Shown here piece after piece: positions 8,945 to 17,566 of a DNA stretch of 64,000 bases. The notes below the pieces were generated by a model that was not told the DNA's origin, did no database searches, and saw nothing but the letters and a program-made list of their open reading frames with translations. Position 1 is the first letter of the stretch. Each line of letters begins with the position of its first letter. The position numbers and the translations under genes are program-made. The stretch comes from Longimicrobium terrae (GTDB lineage: Bacteria; Gemmatimonadota; Gemmatimonadetes; Longimicrobiales; Longimicrobiaceae), in NCBI RefSeq assembly GCF_014202995.1, contig NZ_JACHIA010000001.1:1-64000 (forward strand), read 5' to 3'.

Positions 8945-9135
8945 GCGCGAGTTTCTCCAGGTACGGCGGTCCTGCGACGCGCGGCGGTTAGCCAAGCGCC
9001 TTCGCACCGAGTCGTGGACGGTTCGGATCTAACCAGCTCCCGCATCAGCTCATCGCATGGCGTAAAGCAGAGGTGCTGTCCCTCCACGGCACTGATCGTA
9101 TAGAGATGTCCGCTGCACCTGGCGCCTGGCTGTCC
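8945..9135 (+). pseudogene. relics of a Cys-rich peptide gene and a propeller gene 3' end
   Basis: Bases about 8948-9037 align well with the 3' end of the peptide gene at about 9492-9607. Both read CAGGTACGGCGG, then CCAAGCGCC, then GGATCT and ACCAGCT, with a deletion of roughly two dozen bases in the relic. Bases about 9088-9133 match the 3' end of the preceding propeller gene (8869-8917), both containing CACTGATCGTATAGA. No open frame is kept. This is decayed tandem duplication. Confidence 0.6.
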
Positions 9136-9174
9136 TGACATTTGCTTCTGAACTCTCGACAACGGAACGGAACG

Positions 9175-9603
9175 ATGAAGAAGATTCTGCTTCTCTCCGC
9201 GCTTCTCCTCACGGCCTTCCTCGGCCTCCCCGCCTCCAAGGCGGTGGCGTGTGAATCGTGCATCAGTACCCAGGACCCCAGGAATCCGGTGGAGAACCCG
9301 ATCGTGTCGTGCATCGACTCGCCCGGGGCCGGGGGTGAGATCTGCACTTCGGGGGGCGGGCATTGCAACCCGGAAGGAACCTGCCCGCCCGATCCCATGG
9401 CGGACGGATCGGCCGTGGTTGGCAAGCCCGACGCGTACCGCTTCTATGCGCAACTCGCCGCCAACCGTTTGAAGGGCGACGCTGCGCACACCCGCAAGTT
9501 CGTTCAGGTACGGCGGCCCTGTGACCGTGCGGTGGTCTCGCGCACGTATTCCTCCGAGACGGCCAAGCGCCTGCGCACCGAATCGTCGACCCTGCGGATC
9601 TGA
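9175..9603 (+). CDS. secreted Cys-rich small protein
   Basis: 142 aa. A clear Sec signal peptide (KKILLLSALLLTAFLGLPAS, ending about residue 24) precedes a cysteine-rich segment. CESC appears at residues 26-29, with single Cys near 46, 57, 64 and 70, giving six Cys in 45 residues. A longer Arg-rich tail (VRRPCDRAVVSRTYSSETAK) follows. No known family is recognised. It ends 31 bp before a propeller-type lipoprotein gene and probably shares its transcript. Pairing of a small Cys-rich secreted peptide with a 6-bladed propeller recurs at 49.9-51.7 kb and recalls the NVEALA/propeller neighbours of Bacteroidota, which is an analogy only. The 3' third could be non-native, since its relic differs there. 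Confidence 0.6.
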   Translation: MKKILLLSALLLTAFLGLPASKAVACESCISTQDPRNPVENPIVSCIDSPGAGGEICTSGGGHCNPEGTCPPDPMADGSAVVGKPDAYRFYAQLAANRLKGDAAHTRKFVQVRRPCDRAVVSRTYSSETAKRLRTESSTLRI

Positions 9604-9634
9604 CCAGCTTTTCCTTCAGCCCAGCGCCAGGTGG

Positions 9635-10804
9635 ATGCGGATATTTCTTTCGGTTTCGATGATGGCAATGTGCCTGCTTGCGGCCTGCGACCGTCCTGCG
9701 CGGGAGGGGACGGCCGCGGGCTGGGCCGTCACGCGCGACGCGGTCGCGGGCGAGGACGACGGTCCGGGCGCCCTGACCGTGGTGGGCGATGTGACCGTCG
9801 GAGCGGACGGGGTGGTGTACGCGACGCAGCCGCAGGAATCCATCATCCGGTCCTATGACCGACAGGGACGCTTTCTGCGGGAGGTTGGTCGCGAAGGTGA
9901 AGGTCCGGGAGAGTTTGATCAGCTTGGGGAACTGGGGTGGCGGGCAGACACGCTGTGGGTGCAGGACCCGGGAAACCGGCGCATCAGCTTCTTTGGCCCG
10001 GATCTCAGGTATGTGCGCTCAGTCTCGTTCACCAGCGAGGAGCCGATCACGCGCGACCGGCCCAACATTCCCGGCTACGCGCTCGCCGACGGTTCCGTGC
10101 TGGGATACTGGCAGGCACCGCTGGAACAGCTGGTAGGGCGAACGGTGACGGACCGGCTGGTGCGGTTCACCGAAGCGGGCGAACCGGCGAGCGTGCTCGA
10201 CAGCGTGGAACTGCGAAACCTGTTTTCGGTCGTGCCGACCCCAAACGGCGTTACCTACGGGCCGCAGCCCTACACCGACTCGCCCATCATGCAAGTGGCG
10301 CATGATGGTTCGTTCGTTGTGATCGTTACGCGCGAGGCGGCGAAGTCGGCGGACCGCGCCGCTTTCGGGGTTCGGCGGGTTGATCTTGCGGGGCGCGTGC
10401 TCATCAACCGGCAGTATCCCTACACGCCGGTGCCGCTGGCGTCTCGCGCCGCCGACAGCACGGTGAACGCAATGAGCAGCACGCTCAGCAGCAACGGCAT
10501 GGGCCGGGCGTCCGAGGCGTCGCTGCGGCGCGAGGTGCGCAAGACGCTGTACATTCCGTCCCACCTCACCCCGGTCAGTTCGATGGTGCTGGGGCGCGAT
10601 GGCACGATCTGGCTGCGCCGCGAGAGAACGGGCGAGCCCACGATCGGGTGGACCGTGCTGGACTCGGCGGGGGCGAAGCTGGCGGACCTGCGGCTCCCCA
10701 CGAGCACCATGGTGCACTACGCCGACCGGTCGCAGATCTGGGCGGTGGAGCAGGATTCGCTGGACGTGCCCACCCTGGTCCGCTACCGCGTCACCCCGCG
10801 ATAA
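9635..10804 (+). CDS. 6-bladed beta-propeller lipoprotein
   Basis: 389 aa. The ATG at 9635 begins a lipoprotein signal with lipobox LLAAC (Cys18). The N-terminal half carries the blade signature of the 6-bladed propeller family: GDVTVGADGVVYATQP, IIRSYDRQGRFLREVGREGEGPGEF, LWVQDPGNRRISFF. These GEGPGEF-type proteins sit in the outer membrane or periplasm; their role is unknown and no enzyme motif is evident. The gene follows the Cys-rich peptide after 31 bp, so the two are likely one operon. A strong terminator begins 21 bp after the stop. Confidence 0.85.
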   Translation: MRIFLSVSMMAMCLLAACDRPAREGTAAGWAVTRDAVAGEDDGPGALTVVGDVTVGADGVVYATQPQESIIRSYDRQGRFLREVGREGEGPGEFDQLGELGWRADTLWVQDPGNRRISFFGPDLRYVRSVSFTSEEPITRDRPNIPGYALADGSVLGYWQAPLEQLVGRTVTDRLVRFTEAGEPASVLDSVELRNLFSVVPTPNGVTYGPQPYTDSPIMQVAHDGSFVVIVTREAAKSADRAAFGVRRVDLAGRVLINRQYPYTPVPLASRAADSTVNAMSSTLSSNGMGRASEASLRREVRKTLYIPSHLTPVSSMVLGRDGTIWLRRERTGEPTIGWTVLDSAGAKLADLRLPTSTMVHYADRSQIWAVEQDSLDVPTLVRYRVTPR

Positions 10805-11162
10805 GCGAAGTCTCCACGCAACGAAAAAGGCCGCCTCGCACACGCGAAGCGGCCTTTCCTTCATCCCGCGCTCCCTGCCCCGGCGCGCGTGGACATCCGG
10901 CAAACTGCCCTCACGCGGAGGAGCGCGGAGGAGCGCGGAGGTGGCGGAGGTACGGGGGGGAACAGCGTGGAGCGATCCGCTGACCATGATGCAAACTCCC
11001 TCTGTATCCTTCTCCGTGCCCTCCGTGCATCCTCCGTGACCTCCGTGTGAAACGGCAGTTCTCCCTTTCTTTCTCTGCGCCTCTGCGGCTCTGCGTGAGG
11101 CCCATCTGTAGAAGCCGGCGGCCTTTGCCGTAGTTCGTCAGATCCTGCCCATCACACCGCGA
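10805..11162. other. non-coding stretch with dispersed repeats
   Basis: Besides the terminator it holds three repeat pieces: a CGCGGAGG-type block (about 10908-10950), an inverted copy of the CACGGAGG repeat (11011-11058) and an inverted copy of the CACAGAGCCGCAGAG repeat (11066-11100). No gene. Confidence 0.65.
10826..10857 (+). terminator. intrinsic terminator
   Basis: Stem AAAGGCCGC / GCGGCCTTT just after the propeller gene, followed by CCTTC. Confidence 0.8.
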
Positions 11163-12665
11163 TCAGTCGCGAGCGCGGAAGTTGACGATGCTTTCGCGGC
11201 CGTCCGGAAAGCGAACCTGCATCGACACCACCTGCCCGGCGCGCACCGCCGAAGCCGCGGACCGCAGCCCGGCGGCGTCGCCGATCTCGCGCCCGTTCAC
11301 CCGCTGAATCACCATTCCGCGGGCCAGCACGCCCGCCGCCGCGCCGGACGGATCCACCTCGGCCACCACCACCCCCTCGGCCCGGGGCAGCTTGAGCTCC
11401 TGCGCGATCTGCGGCGTCACCGGAATGGCCCGGAAGCCCAGCCGCGAGCCCGCGTCCGACACCTCGCGCACGTCCGACTCCTCCTCCACCGCGGCCGCGG
11501 CGCGATCAGCCTGGAACTCCTGCAGCCGCACCTCGGCGCGGCGGCGGTCGCCGTAGCGGATCACGTCCAGCACCACGCGGTCGCCCGGGCGCTTGCGCAT
11601 CACCGCTTCCATCAGCCCGCCCGCGTCGCGAACCGGCGTTCCATCCACCCCCACGATCACGTCGCCCATCCGCAGCCCGGCGGTCTGCGCGGCCCCGCGC
11701 GGCGCCGTGCTCACCACCGCGCCGTCCGGCGAGGGGAGCCCGAACACCTCGGCGTCCGCCGGCGAGGCGTCGCGGATCTCCACGCCGATCATGGGCCGGT
11801 GCACGCGGCCGTCCTTGATCAGGTCGTCGGCCACGCGGCGCGCCAGGTTGATGGGCACCGCGAATCCGTATCCCGAGTAGAAGCCCGTGGGCGAGGCGAT
11901 GGCGCTGTTGATCCCCACCACGCTGCCCTGCAGGTCCACCAGCGGCCCGCCGCTGTTGCCGGGGTTGATGGCCGCGTCCGTCTGGATGAAGTGCTCCAGC
12001 GGCGCCTCGGCCCCGTTCTGCCCCATGATGCCCAGGCTGCGGCCCTTGGCGCTCACGATGCCGGCCGTGGTGGTCTGCCCCAGGTCCAGCGGGTAGCCCA
12101 GCGCCAGCACCCAGTCGCCCACCTCCAGCCGCTCGGCGTCGCCCATGCGCGCCACGGGGAGGTTGCGGGCGTCGATCTTGACCACTGCCACGTCGGTGTT
12201 GGGATCGCGCCCGATGACGCGGGCCTCGAACTCGCGCTTGTCGCCCAGGATGACGGTGACGCGGTCGGCGTCGGCCACCACGTGGTTGTTGGTAAGGATG
12301 TATCCGTCCGGGCTCAGGATGAAGCCGGAGCCGCTGGACGCCTGCGGTCCCCTGCCCTGTCCCCGGAACATGTTCTCGAACGGCGTCCCGCGGATTTCGG
12401 GCGGGATGTTGGACACGTTGCGCGCGCCGCTGCTCACGCGGACGTGCACCACGGCGGGGAGCGCCGTGCGGCTGGCGGCGCGGAATACGCCGGAAAGACC
12501 TTCGGCGGTCGCGACCGCGGCGGGGGGCGCCACGGCCACGCGCTGCGACTGCTGGGCGTCCAGGTCCGTTACCGGATCGCGCACGATGTCGGCCGCCGTC
12601 ATGGCCGCGGCCGTCCCCGCGACCAGCACGGCGGGCATGGCGAGCTTGCGTACCGTTCCGTTCAT
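11163..12665 (-). CDS. HtrA/DegP-type periplasmic serine protease
   Basis: 500 aa. An N-terminal signal or anchor (residues 5-25) is followed by a trypsin-like domain with the full triad: His128 in TNNHVV, Asp158 in NTDVAVV and Ser238 in GNSGGPL. Two PDZ domains follow (about 285-375 and 400-490), the first with VSTAPRGAAQTAGLRMGDVI and the second with AEVDPSGAAAGVLARGMVI. Such proteases degrade or chaperone misfolded envelope proteins. The start at 12665 has an upstream AGAGGA. The gene is divergent from an OmpR-type two-component system, an arrangement that suggests control by that system in envelope stress (inference). Confidence 0.95.
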   Translation of the reverse strand: MNGTVRKLAMPAVLVAGTAAAMTAADIVRDPVTDLDAQQSQRVAVAPPAAVATAEGLSGVFRAASRTALPAVVHVRVSSGARNVSNIPPEIRGTPFENMFRGQGRGPQASSGSGFILSPDGYILTNNHVVADADRVTVILGDKREFEARVIGRDPNTDVAVVKIDARNLPVARMGDAERLEVGDWVLALGYPLDLGQTTTAGIVSAKGRSLGIMGQNGAEAPLEHFIQTDAAINPGNSGGPLVDLQGSVVGINSAIASPTGFYSGYGFAVPINLARRVADDLIKDGRVHRPMIGVEIRDASPADAEVFGLPSPDGAVVSTAPRGAAQTAGLRMGDVIVGVDGTPVRDAGGLMEAVMRKRPGDRVVLDVIRYGDRRRAEVRLQEFQADRAAAAVEEESDVREVSDAGSRLGFRAIPVTPQIAQELKLPRAEGVVVAEVDPSGAAAGVLARGMVIQRVNGREIGDAAGLRSAASAVRAGQVVSMQVRFPDGRESIVNFRARD

Positions 12666-12794
12666 CGTCAGTTATCCTCTGTCCCTCGGTGAATCGGGCG
12701 GCCCGCCCCGCACGGCCGCCCCAGGTGCCGCGAATGGGTACACGATGCGCCGAAACCCCGTTCCTGTCAGGGATTAACGGATGATTAGCCCTCT

Positions 12795-12809
12795 CTTAAC
12801 CGCGCTTAA
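12795..12809 (+). promoter_or_regulatory. direct repeat CTTAA-N5-CTTAA, candidate response-regulator site
   Basis: CTTAACCGCGCTTAA repeats with a 10-bp period, 13 bp in front of the response-regulator start and inside the region divergent from htrA. Winged-helix OmpR-family regulators such as PmrA and QseB bind half-sites of this CTTAA type, so autoregulation or htrA control is plausible. Confidence 0.5.
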
Positions 12810-12821
12810 TCCAGGGCACGC

Positions 12822-13511
12822 ATGCGCATTCTGATCGTAGAAGACAATCCGCGGATCGCCGGCTTTCTGCAGAAGGGGCTGCGCGAGGAGGGATACGTGG
12901 CCGAGGTGGCGGGCGACGGCGACACCGCGTTCGAGAAAGCGACCACGCAGGGCTTTGACGCGGCCGTGGTGGACGTGATGATCCCCGGCCGCACCGGCGT
13001 GGAACTCGTGCGAGACCTGCGCGAGCGCGAAGTGCGCATTCCCGTGCTCCTGCTGACGGCACGCGACCGGACCGAGGACAAGGTGGCCGGGCTGGACGCG
13101 GGCGCGGACGACTATCTCACCAAGCCGTTCGAGTTCAGCGAGCTGAGCGCCCGCCTGCGCGCGCTGCTGCGGCGGGCGGGAAGCCCCGGCGCGTCGGCCA
13201 CGCTGCGGGCGGGGGACGTGGAGATGGATCCCGCCACGCGCGAGGTGCGGCGCGGCGGCAAGCCGGTGGACCTGACGCCGCGCGAATACGCGACGCTGGA
13301 GTACCTGCTGCGCAACTCGGGGCGCCCCCTGAGCCGCGCGGCCATGATGGAGCACGTGTGGGGAATCCGCTTCGATCCGGGGACGAACATCGTGGACGTC
13401 TGCATCAACTCCCTGCGCACCAAGCTGGACGACCGCGAACGCGGCCTGATCCAGACGGTGCGCGGGGTCGGCTACGCCATCAAGGCTCCGGCGGAAGAGA
13501 GCGAAGGGTGA
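12822..13511 (+). CDS. OmpR-family response regulator
   Basis: 229 aa. The receiver domain (1-115) shows the acidic pocket (EDN at 7-9), phospho-acceptor Asp51 in VVDVMIPG, Thr79 and Lys101 in YLTKPF. The C-terminal winged helix (about 130-225) has VDLTPREYATLEYLLRN and LIQTVRGVGYAI, typical for OmpR/PhoB. The stop overlaps the GTG of the histidine kinase gene by GTGA, so the two are translationally coupled. The upstream CTTAA direct repeat is a candidate self-binding site. The divergent neighbour is an HtrA protease. Confidence 0.95.
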   Translation: MRILIVEDNPRIAGFLQKGLREEGYVAEVAGDGDTAFEKATTQGFDAAVVDVMIPGRTGVELVRDLREREVRIPVLLLTARDRTEDKVAGLDAGADDYLTKPFEFSELSARLRALLRRAGSPGASATLRAGDVEMDPATREVRRGGKPVDLTPREYATLEYLLRNSGRPLSRAAMMEHVWGIRFDPGTNIVDVCINSLRTKLDDRERGLIQTVRGVGYAIKAPAEESEG

Positions 13512-14773
13512 TTCTGGGCCGACGCTGGTCGCTGCGGCGGGAGATCGTCGCCGGGTACTCGCTCATCCTCCTGGTGGCGCTGATGCTCTTTGCCGGCGCC
13601 ACCTACGCGCTGCTCAAGCGCACCCTGGCGCGGGCAGGGACGCAGTCGCTGCGGCAGACCGCCGCCGCCGCGGAGCGCCTGCTGGCCCCCGGCGTGCCCC
13701 GCGTGGCGGTGGAGGAAACGCGCATGCCGCCGGCGGAGGGCTCGGTAGAAACGCTGCGCCGCCGCTCGCGGCTGGTGACGGGCGACATGGTGGAGATCTA
13801 CGTGGCGCGCACGGGCGACGTGGAGCACCACGCCCTGCGCTCGTTCGCGCTGATCGCGCTCGTCCTCATCCCCGTCACCACGCTGCTGGCCACCCTCGTC
13901 GGACGAACGGCGTCGGACCGCATCCTGATGCCGCTGAACCGCTTGGTGACAGCGTCGCGGGAGATCGGGATCGGCGGCCTGGCGCGGCGCGTGGACGAGC
14001 CGGAGCGGCCGGCGGAGCTGCGCGAACTGGCGCAGGCGTACAACGGCATGCTGGAGCGGCTGCAGCGCGCGGTGGAGGCGCTGCGCAGCTTTACGGCGGA
14101 TGCCAGCCACGAACTGCGCACCCCGCTCACGGCCATCCGCGGCACGGCGGAGGTGGCGCTGGCCCGCCCGCGCGACGCCGACGAACTGCGCGACACGCTG
14201 GGCGAGGTGCTGGACGAGACGCGGCAGATGCTGCACCTGGTCGAAGATCTGCTGACACTGGCGCGAGGCGAGCAGACGGACGACGCGCACGTGCAGCCGG
14301 TGGACATTTCCGACGTGCTGCGCGACGTGGCCGACGTGGGCGAAGCGCTGGCGGCGGACCGTCCGCTGCAGGTGATTCTGGACGCGCCGCCCGGGCTGCG
14401 GGTGCGCGGGGACGGCGGCGCGCTGCGGCGGCTGTTTCTGAACCTGGTGTCCAACGCCATCAAGTTCACGGAAAGCGGTTCGGTGACCATTACCGCCGGG
14501 CGCTCCGCGGGCGAGGCGGCGGAGGGAGTGGAGCAGCCGGCGCCGTGGGTGGAGGTGGCCGTAGCTGACACGGGCGCGGGGATTTCGCCGGAAGCGCTGC
14601 CGCGCGTGTTCGACCGCTTCTACCGCGAGGACGCGGCGCGCATCCGCAGCGGCGGCACGGGGCTGGGGCTGGCCATTGCGCAGATGGTGGCGGAGAAGCA
14701 CGGGGGGATGATTTCGGTGCAAAGCACGCCGGGCGCGGGGAGCGTGTTTCTGGTGCGGATTCCCGCGATGTAG
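13508..14773 (+). CDS. sensor histidine kinase
   Basis: 421 aa from the GTG at 13508, which overlaps the regulator stop. Membrane helix 1 is at about 14-36 and helix 2 at about 113-132, leaving a short periplasmic loop of about 75 residues. A HAMP region (about 133-185) follows. HisKA carries the phospho-acceptor His201 in DASHELRTPLTAIRG. The HATPase domain has LFLNLVSNAIKFT (N box), VADTGAGI and FYREDAARIRSGGTGLGL (G boxes). It phosphorylates the regulator encoded just upstream. The small sensor loop gives no clue to the signal; linkage to htrA points to the envelope. Confidence 0.95.
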   Translation: MILGRRWSLRREIVAGYSLILLVALMLFAGATYALLKRTLARAGTQSLRQTAAAAERLLAPGVPRVAVEETRMPPAEGSVETLRRRSRLVTGDMVEIYVARTGDVEHHALRSFALIALVLIPVTTLLATLVGRTASDRILMPLNRLVTASREIGIGGLARRVDEPERPAELRELAQAYNGMLERLQRAVEALRSFTADASHELRTPLTAIRGTAEVALARPRDADELRDTLGEVLDETRQMLHLVEDLLTLARGEQTDDAHVQPVDISDVLRDVADVGEALAADRPLQVILDAPPGLRVRGDGGALRRLFLNLVSNAIKFTESGSVTITAGRSAGEAAEGVEQPAPWVEVAVADTGAGISPEALPRVFDRFYREDAARIRSGGTGLGLAIAQMVAEKHGGMISVQSTPGAGSVFLVRIPAM

Positions 14774-15331
14774 GGAGGAGAAGTGCGTGAGTGCTGGGTG
14801 CGTTAGTGCGGGGAGTGCGGGGAGTGACGTGGGAACTGAGGCATCTCCTGCACCCGCAACGCCGCCGCCACGGCGTCATCCTGAGGCCCAGGCGCGCCGG
14901 ACTGTCCCGAACGCCACCGATTGCGGGCCGAAGGATCTACCACTCGCGGCACCTCAGCACGGGCGCGGCAGCGGCACGGGGCGCCGCAGGGAGAACCTTG
15001 GTAATCGTGCGTTGCGCGACGTTGGCTCGGCGGAGAGTAGATCCTTCGGTCGCGAAGGGTTCGGCGTGACGGAAAGGGCGGCGCACGCTCCCTCAGGATG
15101 ACGCCTTTGTGGCGTGGTGCGCCAGGTTGTGGTGTGGCAGGAAGTTGGGAGCACTCAGCGGCCTCCCACCTGCTCGCCCCGCAGTTCCCCCCGCGACCTC
15201 CGCGCACCCCCGCGGCCTCCGCGTGAGGGCAGTTTACGGAGTTGGCCGCCGCACGGCCGCGTGGAGCAACAGACAAATCGCCCCCGCCTGGACGAGCCAG
15301 GCGGGGGCGATTGCAACACGGAACCGGGCGT
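14774..15331. other. non-coding, repeat-rich stretch between convergent genes
   Basis: No gene. It contains a GTGCGTGAGTGC-type repeat (14781-14820, related to 42992-43040). It also has two copies of the TCATCCTGAGG...CGAAGGATCTAC repeat in opposite orientation (14866-14944 and 15027-15108), which form a large imperfect inverted repeat. A CCTCCGCG-type repeat lies at 15193-15238, followed by the Nudix terminator. Confidence 0.65.
15276..15312 (-). terminator. intrinsic terminator of the Nudix gene
   Basis: Perfect 16-bp stem, AATCGCCCCCGCCTGG paired with CCAGGCGGGGGCGATT, loop 5; on the minus strand it is followed by TTGTCTG. Confidence 0.8.
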
Positions 15332-15886
15332 TCAGCTGCCCGGAACGGAAATGGGGACGGCCGGCCGGGCGCTCTCCGCGGGTGCGGGGGACGCGTCGGA
15401 CCGGGCGAAGCCGGTGGGCCGCTCGGGGCGGCCCCGGCCATCGCCGCACAGCAGCGCCTCCGCCGCCTCCAGCACGAACCGCTTGCCGGGAAAGCGAAGC
15501 AGCCGCATGGCTTCGTCGTACGTGGCCCAGCGAAATTCCTCGGCCTCCCGCGAAATGATGACCCGCTCCTCGTCCGTCTTCGCGAGAAAGTAGATCACCC
15601 GCTTCACGATCAGCGTCCGCGACTCGCCCTTGCCCTGGGTGAACACGTACCGCTCCTCCTCGCGAAAGCCGTCGAAGAGCGAAATGCGGGTTTCCCCGAT
15701 TCCCGCCTCTTCCCACAGCTCGCGAACCGCGGCCTGCTCGTCGGTTTCCCCGGACTCCACTCCGCCCTTGGGAAACTCCCAGATGGGACGCCTGGTCAGC
15801 GCGGAACGCATGAGAAGGTAGCGCCGCCCGTCCTCGCTGTCGCGGAACAGAACGACGCCGGCCGCCATCTGCGAAACCCTTTTCAT
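15332..15886 (-). CDS. Nudix hydrolase, Ap4A-hydrolase-like
   Basis: 184 aa. The complete Nudix box GX5EX7REUXEEXGU occupies residues 41-63 (starts GGVESGE, ends RELWEEAGI). The preceding RRPIWEFPKGG is typical of diadenosine tetraphosphate hydrolases (NUDT2/MutT-like), so hydrolysis of dinucleoside polyphosphates or oxidised nucleotides is likely. The C-terminal tail after about residue 150 is Pro/Arg-rich and unlike the family. The ATG at 15886 was chosen because GGAGGG lies just upstream and the fold begins there. It is divergent from the YihY-like gene. Confidence 0.88.
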   Translation of the reverse strand: MKRVSQMAAGVVLFRDSEDGRRYLLMRSALTRRPIWEFPKGGVESGETDEQAAVRELWEEAGIGETRISLFDGFREEERYVFTQGKGESRTLIVKRVIYFLAKTDEERVIISREAEEFRWATYDEAMRLLRFPGKRFVLEAAEALLCGDGRGRPERPTGFARSDASPAPAESARPAVPISVPGS

Positions 15887-16022
15887 CCTCCCTCCGGCGC
15901 GGAGAGGTGGGGACGGTATCACCACGAATCTGCTACAAAGTCGGTGCACAGGCAACGGGCACGATGGTTGCCCCCGCCCCGCGGCTCGGATTCGTGCGTT
16001 CAGAACCAAAAAAACGACAGAG

Positions 16023-17546
16023 ATGATGGACACGCCCACACGCCCCCCCGTTCCCGATCCGGGTGCGCCCGACGGCCACGACGCACGTTCGCTGGGCGAC
16101 CTGTTCCGCGCGCTCAGCAACGACGCCTCGGCCCTGGTGCGGCAGGAGATCGCGCTGGCGCGCACGGAGGTCAAGCAGAGCGTGACGTCCATGGCGGCCG
16201 ACGCCGTCAAGATCGTCCTGGGCGCCATTCTGGCCGGGCTGGGCGGGCTGGTGCTGCTGGCCGCGCTCGTCGTTTCGGTCGGCGACCTGCTGGGCGACCG
16301 CTACGCGCTGGGCGCACTGATCGTGGGGCTTGTGCTGCTGGCCGGCGGCGGCGTGCTGGCGCTGATGGGCCTGCGCGACGCCAAGAAGACCAAGCTGGCG
16401 CCGGAGCAGGCCCTCTCCTCGCTTCGCGACACCGGCGAGTGGGCGCGCGGCGAGGTGTCCGGCATCCGCAGCGCGCTGGGCGGCCATGCGGCGGCGGATT
16501 CCGGGACGGCCACCCTGGGCCGTCCCATCGCCAGCGGCGGCGCGTCCGGCGGTCACTCCGGCGGCGGACAGGCACAGGGTGGGTCGCGCGGCGGCACATC
16601 GTCCATGCCACACGGGGGGAGCCCGGACGAGCCCGCGCCGCTTCCCGGACCGGCGGCGCGCACGTGGAGCGAGTCGGACTACCACGGGCTGAAGAAGGCG
16701 GACATCGACCGGGCCCGCAAGAAGCAGGAGCGCCTTCCCGCCGGCGCGCCGCTGTGGAAGCGGGTGATGAAGGAGTTCAGCGCCGACGACCTGAGCAACC
16801 AGGCCGCCAAGGTGGCCTACTTCTTCTTCGGCTCGCTGCCGCCGCTGATCATGGCGCTGTTCGGGCTCACGGGGGTCATCGGCGGGCAGAAGACGGGCGA
16901 CTGGCTCACGGGGCGGCTCACCAGTTCGCTCCCGGCGGAGGCGTCGGGGCTGGTGATGGGGTTCGTGAACGACATCGTGCACAAGAACGCGCCGGGCCCG
17001 ATTTCCATCGGACTGCTGCTGGCGCTGTGGGCGGGCAGCAACATCTTCAGCACGCTGGAAGACACGCTCAACCAGGTGTTCTCGGTGCCCGCCGAGCGCT
17101 CGTTCATCAAGAAGAAGCTGGTGGCGGTGGGGATGCTGGTGGCGTGCTCGCTGCTGTTCATCACCGGAAGCGCGGTGCTGCTGGGCGGCGGCAAGATCGC
17201 GGACGCGCTGGGGCTGGGCGAGGCCGGCCGCATCATCTGGGCGGTCGCGCAGATTCCGCTGGCGTTCGCGCTGATCACGGCCACGTTCTGGCTCATCTAC
17301 TACGTGCTGCCGCTCAAGGACCAGAGCAAGTGCAAGAAGACGCTGCTCAAGGCGTCGGCGATCGTGACGGTGCTGTTCGTGCTGGCGTCGCTGGCGTTCC
17401 GCTTCTACGTGACCAACTTCGGCTCGCAGACGGAAACGTACGGCCTGCTGGGGACGGTGATCGTGCTGCTTCTGTGGATGTACGTCACCTCGCTGGTGAT
17501 TCTGCTGGGGGGTGAGGTGGCTTCGGAGATGGAACGCGGCTCCTGA
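16023..17546 (+). CDS. fusion membrane protein: holin-like (PF07332-type) domain plus YihY/BrkB domain
   Basis: 507 aa. Residues 25-130 form a small two-helix membrane module (SLGDLFRALSNDASALVRQE, then two hydrophobic hairpins) that looks like the phage-holin-superfamily/DUF1469 proteins. A Gly/Ser-rich linker (about 155-210) follows. From about 235 to the end is a YihY/BrkB integral membrane domain with several helices, starting LWKRVMKEFSADDLSNQAAKVAYFFFGSLPPL. These two families are often neighbours or associated but a single-chain fusion is unusual. Transport or envelope roles are only suspected for either family. No strong RBS; a perfect terminator follows 20 bp after the stop. Confidence 0.85.
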   Translation: MMDTPTRPPVPDPGAPDGHDARSLGDLFRALSNDASALVRQEIALARTEVKQSVTSMAADAVKIVLGAILAGLGGLVLLAALVVSVGDLLGDRYALGALIVGLVLLAGGGVLALMGLRDAKKTKLAPEQALSSLRDTGEWARGEVSGIRSALGGHAAADSGTATLGRPIASGGASGGHSGGGQAQGGSRGGTSSMPHGGSPDEPAPLPGPAARTWSESDYHGLKKADIDRARKKQERLPAGAPLWKRVMKEFSADDLSNQAAKVAYFFFGSLPPLIMALFGLTGVIGGQKTGDWLTGRLTSSLPAEASGLVMGFVNDIVHKNAPGPISIGLLLALWAGSNIFSTLEDTLNQVFSVPAERSFIKKKLVAVGMLVACSLLFITGSAVLLGGGKIADALGLGEAGRIIWAVAQIPLAFALITATFWLIYYVLPLKDQSKCKKTLLKASAIVTVLFVLASLAFRFYVTNFGSQTETYGLLGTVIVLLLWMYVTSLVILLGGEVASEMERGS

Positions 17547-17566
17547 TCGCGCCGGTTCGATGACGG

